Of a stretch of DNA of 64,000 nt, positions 60,551-64,000 are shown in pieces. The translations under genes and the position numbers were made by a program. Numbering within the stretch: position 1 is the stretch's first letter; the number at the start of each line of letters is the position of its first letter. The DNA comes from Centipeda artemidis DSM 19719 (GTDB lineage: Bacteria; Bacillota; Negativicutes; Selenomonadales; Selenomonadaceae): contig NZ_AUFU01000002.1 of NCBI RefSeq assembly GCF_000426665.1, forward strand, positions 62,001-126,000. Direction: 5' to 3'. Below the pieces are notes generated by a model, which saw nothing but the letters and a program-made list of their open reading frames with translations, searched no databases and had not been told where the DNA came from.

Positions 60551-61351
60551 ATGGACATCAATCTCGCCTTATTCAACACGAACATCGGTCGACAAAAGCC
60601 GGAGAATATCGTTCACAGCGAAGCCGCCTGCCCGTTCTGCGAGCCGGACAAGCTCACAGGCATCATCGAGACGGACGGCGACATCATTCTGCTGAAAAAT
60701 AAATACAATGTCCTTGAGGGCGCGGATCAGTTCGTGCTCATCGAGGGCAGTGAATGCTGGGCGGACATGCCGGACTATACGCCCGAACACATGCACCGGC
60801 TCATCGCGTTCGGCATGAGACATTGGGCGCGTCTGCGGCGGAGCGGGAAGTACGAGGCGGTGCTCTTCTTTAAGAACTACGGTCATTATTCGGGCGGGAC
60901 GATCCGCCATCCGCACATGCAGCTCGTGGGCTTCCCTCATTTGCAGACGCAGCTTCTCTTTCGCCGCAGCGATTTCGAGGGTCTCAAAGTCGCGGAAAAG
61001 GACGGCGTGACGCTGAGTCTCTCCGCAGAGCCGCGCGTCGGCTTTTGGGAGCTGAACATTGTCCCGCGCGACGCGTCGGACACGGATACGATCGCGGACT
61101 ATATTCAAATCGCGGTGGATTTCCTGATGCATCGCTTTCATCGGCGGCTGGACAGCTACAATATCTTTTTCTACAACGACGGCGAGGAGATCTTTGTGAA
61201 GGTACTGCCGCGCTTTGCCACGTCGCCGATGTTCGTCGGCTACAATATCCGGCTCGTGCCGTCGAATCTGGAGGAGATGTGCGCGCGCATCCGGTCGATT
61301 TACTTTATGGACAGAGAGAACGGGAGTCTCCATGACAGAAGAGCAAAATGA
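60551..61351 (+). CDS. GalT-like HIT-superfamily protein (DUF4931)
   Basis: A 266-residue protein related to galactose-1-phosphate uridylyltransferases. The N-terminal Zn-type pair is AACPFCEPDKLTG. The nucleotidyl-transfer motif His-Pro-His-x-Gln is GGTIRHPHMQLVG (about 117-129). It is shorter than true GalT. The substrate is unknown. A TATAAT at 60504-60509 may be its -10. It overlaps the downstream transglycosylase gene by 20 bp, indicating joint translation. Confidence 0.8.
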   Translation: MDINLALFNTNIGRQKPENIVHSEAACPFCEPDKLTGIIETDGDIILLKNKYNVLEGADQFVLIEGSECWADMPDYTPEHMHRLIAFGMRHWARLRRSGKYEAVLFFKNYGHYSGGTIRHPHMQLVGFPHLQTQLLFRRSDFEGLKVAEKDGVTLSLSAEPRVGFWELNIVPRDASDTDTIADYIQIAVDFLMHRFHRRLDSYNIFFYNDGEEIFVKVLPRFATSPMFVGYNIRLVPSNLEEMCARIRSIYFMDRENGSLHDRRAK

Positions 61352-62246
61352 GCAGTCTCCGCCGAAGCGGCGGCGTCGAAAGAGTACGGGAACAAAAGGG
61401 ACAAAAGGCACAAAGAAACGCACCGCGCGGCGGAAAAGCACATCCAAGAAACGCACGGGACTGCTGTGTCTGATCCTCGTCCTCCTCGTATTCGTCCTCT
61501 GCGCCGGCACGTTCCTCTTCTTCCCGCGCACTTGGCAGGGCATCGGTCTGTTGCTGCCGGATGCCGAACGGCAAAAGCCCGCAAACGAGCTTCACGAGAT
61601 CTATGAGCCGGATGCCGGGGAGCGCATCATACGCGTGCTGTTCATCCGCCGCGCGATCGAAGCTCGTCTGAACCGTTCGGACTACGTTCCCATCGACCGC
61701 ATCGCGCCCGACCTCGGGCGTGCGGTCGTCGCGGTGGAGGATCGCCGCTTTTACACGCACATGGGCTTCGACGCGACGGGCATGGCGCGCGCGGCGCTCG
61801 TCAACATTCAGAACGGGCGCATCGAGGAGGGCGCGAGCACGATCACGCAGCAGCTCGTCAAAAATCTTTTCCTCGCCAACGATCAGACCTTCACGCGCAA
61901 GGCGGAGGAACTGCTGCTCGCGCTCGACATCGAACTCGCGTACACAAAGCCCGAAATTCTCGAGATGTATCTGAACGTCGTCTACTACGGCGCGGGGTTC
62001 TACGGTGTGGGCGCGGCGTCGGAGGGATACTACGGGAAATCCCCCGACGCGCTCGACCTCCCCGAGGTGTCGATGCTCGCGGGCATCCCGAACGCGCCGT
62101 CAACGCTCTCCCCCTTCGTCGATTTCATCGCGGCAAAAAAGCGCCAAGCGATTGTGCTTGACGCTATGGAGTCGCAAAACTATATTGATCGTCGCACGGC
62201 GGAGGATGCGAAGATTCAGCCGCTCATCCTGCGCCCGAAGCCGTGA
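61332..62246 (+). CDS. mtgA: Monofunctional biosynthetic peptidoglycan transglycosylase (GT51)
   Basis: A 304-residue protein with a very basic N-terminal cytoplasmic tail (about 40 residues of Lys, Arg, Thr and Ser) and a single anchor (LLCLILVLLVFVLCAGTFLF). The GT51 domain shows AVVAVEDRRFYTHMGFDATG with the catalytic Glu, then EGASTITQQLVKNLFLAN and EILEMYLNVVYYG. There is no transpeptidase domain. It polymerises lipid II at the outer face of the inner membrane. The ATG at 61332 overlaps the preceding gene; it ends 2 bp from the convergent radical-SAM gene. Confidence 0.9.
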   Translation: MTEEQNEQSPPKRRRRKSTGTKGTKGTKKRTARRKSTSKKRTGLLCLILVLLVFVLCAGTFLFFPRTWQGIGLLLPDAERQKPANELHEIYEPDAGERIIRVLFIRRAIEARLNRSDYVPIDRIAPDLGRAVVAVEDRRFYTHMGFDATGMARAALVNIQNGRIEEGASTITQQLVKNLFLANDQTFTRKAEELLLALDIELAYTKPEILEMYLNVVYYGAGFYGVGAASEGYYGKSPDALDLPEVSMLAGIPNAPSTLSPFVDFIAAKKRQAIVLDAMESQNYIDRRTAEDAKIQPLILRPKP

Positions 62247-62248
62247 AA

Positions 62249-64000
62249 CTAGCGGTCGATGAGCGCCCGCCCCTCGGAGAACAGCCCGATGCGCGTCACA
62301 TACGCCTCGCCGGGATCGATGGGCAGGTCAAAGTCCCGTGCCATGAGCGTGAGGATTTCGATCGGCTTGACACTGCCCGCAGGCGTGACGACGAGATTCA
62401 TCCAAAAGGTGAGCCGACCGCCCTCTATGCGGACAGTGACGGGAGACTTTAGATATGCCTTTGTCTCGATCTCGCGTTTTTTCTTCGGTGTAACGCGGTA
62501 CCACACGGCGATCTCGGCTTCGTTGTAGCGGCGCACGCTCTCCTCTATGGGCGCGGCATCCCCCGCATAGGCGACGGCGATGCGATAGCGTGCCTCGTCG
62601 ACGTCCGCCATGAGCGCCTTGTGCTTGCCCTCCAGCATCCGCAGGCGAATCATGTCCGCCCCCACGGGCAGGTGCCGGCGCAGCCGCGTCATCACCTCGG
62701 CGCCGGGGAGCGCTTCCGTCATCTCAAAATCGACGTATTCGGCATCGCTTGCCGCGCCGAGGGAGAGCGCGGAGGCGAATGCCACCTTCATATGCGGATT
62801 GAACCCCTCGGAATACGCCATTGGCAAATGCGCGCGCCTGCACGCCCGCACAAAGAGATTCGCATAGTCGAGATGAGAGACGTAACGCAACTCCTCTCCC
62901 TTCGTAATCAGTCCCCGATAGGTCGTCAACGTACGCTCCTGCGGGGGATTTTTTACGTTCGTTTCGTCGGTCTGCGCCGCAGTCGGCAAAACTTCTGCGG
63001 GCGCCGCTTGCACCTCCTCTGCCGTGCGCTGCTGCTCCACCGCCGCGTAGTCGACAATGTTGACGCCGAGTGTCGGACAGATGCCGCAACCTGTGCAGTG
63101 CGTGCGGCGGCAGTCGACCGTGAGCGAGGCGGCAAGCGCCTTTTGCCACTCCTGCCGGAGGAACCGCTCGAGCACTCCTGGGGACGTGTGCGCCCACGGC
63201 AGCGGCTCGCCGATCGTACGCGTCCGCCTGCTGAAATACGTCCAGTCGATGCCGCAGGTCTCGAACGCGGCAAAATAGCGTGCGTCGTCGAAGAGATCCG
63301 ACCAGCCGTCGAACTTCGCGCCGTTTCTCCACGCCTCATAGAGCGCGGGCGCAAGGCGGCGGTCGCCGCGCGCAAAGACGCCCTCGATGACGGAAAGCCG
63401 CGCGTCGTGGTAGTGGAACGAAATGGAGCGATCCGTGATATGCTCCTTGAGGAGCTGCTGCCTCCGTTGGAATTCCTCGATGGAAAGCTGACCGAACCAC
63501 TGGAACGGGGTATAGGGCTTCGGGACGAAGCAGGAGACGGAGACCGTCACCTTGACACCGCGCCTGCCACGAATCTCCGTGTAGAGATCGACGACCCTTT
63601 TTGCAAGGCGCGCGATGCCGATGATGTCCTCGTCCGTCTCGGTCGGCAGCCCCATCATGAAGTAGAGCTTCACCTGTTTCCACCCGTGTCGGAACGCCGC
63701 GCCGCACGCTTCGATGAGGTTTTCCTCCGTGACGCCCTTGTTGATCACGTCGCGCAGCCGCTGTGTCCCCGCTTCGGGTGCGAACGTCAGCCCCGACTTT
63801 CTGACCTGCTGCATCTTGTGTGCGAGATCGATGGAAAAACTGTCGATGCGCAGCGACGGCAGGGAGAAGCTGATCTGCTCGCCGCGGTAATCGTCCATGA
63901 GATCGTCGACGAGACGTCCGAGGCACGAATAATCCGCCGAGGAGAGCGAGGTGAGACTCATCTCATCATATCCCGTCGCCTCCGTGAGTCCGTGCGCCAT
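62249..64000 (-). CDS. Radical-SAM protein fused to DUF2344, N-terminus beyond the window
   Basis: The visible 583 residues hold the C-terminal part of a B12-binding/radical-SAM-type protein (TIGR03960-like). LTFAPEAGTQRLRDVINKGV and KLYFMMGLPTETDEDI are core motifs; the CxxxCxxC cluster motif lies off the edge. A cysteine-rich linker, CRRTHCTGCGICPTLGVN, is followed by a DUF2344 domain (TKGEELRYVSHLDYANLFVR, MAYSEGFNPHMKVAFASALS). The fused form is common in Firmicutes, often beside ribonuclease G; here the next gene is convergent mtgA. Function is unknown. Confidence 0.85.
   Translation of the reverse strand: MAHGLTEATGYDEMSLTSLSSADYSCLGRLVDDLMDDYRGEQISFSLPSLRIDSFSIDLAHKMQQVRKSGLTFAPEAGTQRLRDVINKGVTEENLIEACGAAFRHGWKQVKLYFMMGLPTETDEDIIGIARLAKRVVDLYTEIRGRRGVKVTVSVSCFVPKPYTPFQWFGQLSIEEFQRRQQLLKEHITDRSISFHYHDARLSVIEGVFARGDRRLAPALYEAWRNGAKFDGWSDLFDDARYFAAFETCGIDWTYFSRRTRTIGEPLPWAHTSPGVLERFLRQEWQKALAASLTVDCRRTHCTGCGICPTLGVNIVDYAAVEQQRTAEEVQAAPAEVLPTAAQTDETNVKNPPQERTLTTYRGLITKGEELRYVSHLDYANLFVRACRRAHLPMAYSEGFNPHMKVAFASALSLGAASDAEYVDFEMTEALPGAEVMTRLRRHLPVGADMIRLRMLEGKHKALMADVDEARYRIAVAYAGDAAPIEESVRRYNEAEIAVWYRVTPKKKREIETKAYLKSPVTVRIEGGRLTFWMNLVVTPAGSVKPIEILTLMARDFDLPIDPGEAYVTRIGLFSEGRALIDR

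Noticed and set aside
60397-60585. Long N-terminal extension of TrmD
   Set aside because: TrmD of this family begins MRIDLVTLFPEMF; the ATG at 60396 has its own ribosome site and the extension has no conserved features.
1-64000. CRISPR arrays, insertion sequences, prophage or integron structures
   Set aside because: No series of spaced direct repeats, transposase-like or integrase-like protein, or terminal inverted repeats with target duplications was found on either strand.

Overview
The window looks like chromosomal DNA of an anaerobic or facultative Firmicute-related bacterium, most likely a Negativicute of the Selenomonas type. That placement is an inference from gene content: SpoIID and YerC homologues, a biotin-dependent decarboxylase-type carboxyltransferase, pyruvate:ferredoxin oxidoreductase, QueH, and a Bacillus-type Fnr beside narGHJI. 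No 16S rRNA is present to confirm it. Coding density is high and nearly all genes lie on the minus strand. I see no insertion sequence, prophage, CRISPR array or integrase. By eye the DNA right of about 31.3 kb is clearly richer in G+C than the DNA to the left.

Left part (1-31 kb): a truncated biotin carboxyltransferase gene and a divergent D-2-hydroxyacid dehydrogenase flank a perfect 15-bp inverted repeat. Then come an HD hydrolase and yerC; an orphan HlyD-type adaptor behind alaS; ftsK; a pnp-cobO-ahcY-mtaD cluster that joins RNA decay to SAM/SAH recycling and cobalamin; rpsO, ribF, murB, trmL and ilvD; and a second corrinoid adenosyltransferase divergent from a membrane-anchored SGNH hydrolase. 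The block ends with a long minus-strand run: PBP1A, tyrS, yebC, ruvC, ruvA, ruvB, queH, spoIID, queA. It joins cell wall, Holliday-junction and queuosine functions.

Middle (31-43 kb): an AT-rich, apparently gene-free 450-bp stretch, then a YesMN-type two-component system. A ten-gene, tightly packed minus-strand run follows, read from the right: apeB (M18), dtd, an M29 aminopeptidase, a secreted protein, yitT-like, MBL hydrolase, cyclophilin, GIY-YIG, greA, lysS. It sits behind a tRNA-Pro(CGG) gene. A small cupin gene is separate.

Nitrate block (43-51.7 kb): narGHJI (minus), fnr (minus) and narK (plus). All cofactor ligands of the E. coli enzyme are conserved. The regulator carries the C-x2-C-x4-C tail of Bacillus subtilis Fnr. 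Two perfect TGTGA-N6-TCACA boxes flank fnr, one before narG and one before narK, each with a -10-like hexamer at exactly the same distance (class II, -41.5). This makes a compact, self-regulated nitrate-respiration module.

Right part (51.8-64 kb): a secreted SmpA-like protein, the single-chain pyruvate:ferredoxin oxidoreductase, a corA operon with a structured leader and short upstream ORF, ychF, a DUF1858 protein, trmD, a GalT-like HIT protein overlapping a monofunctional transglycosylase, and a radical-SAM/DUF2344 protein that runs off the right edge. Many genes use TTG or GTG starts placed about 7-9 nt behind strong Shine-Dalgarno sequences; I moved several starts on that basis.
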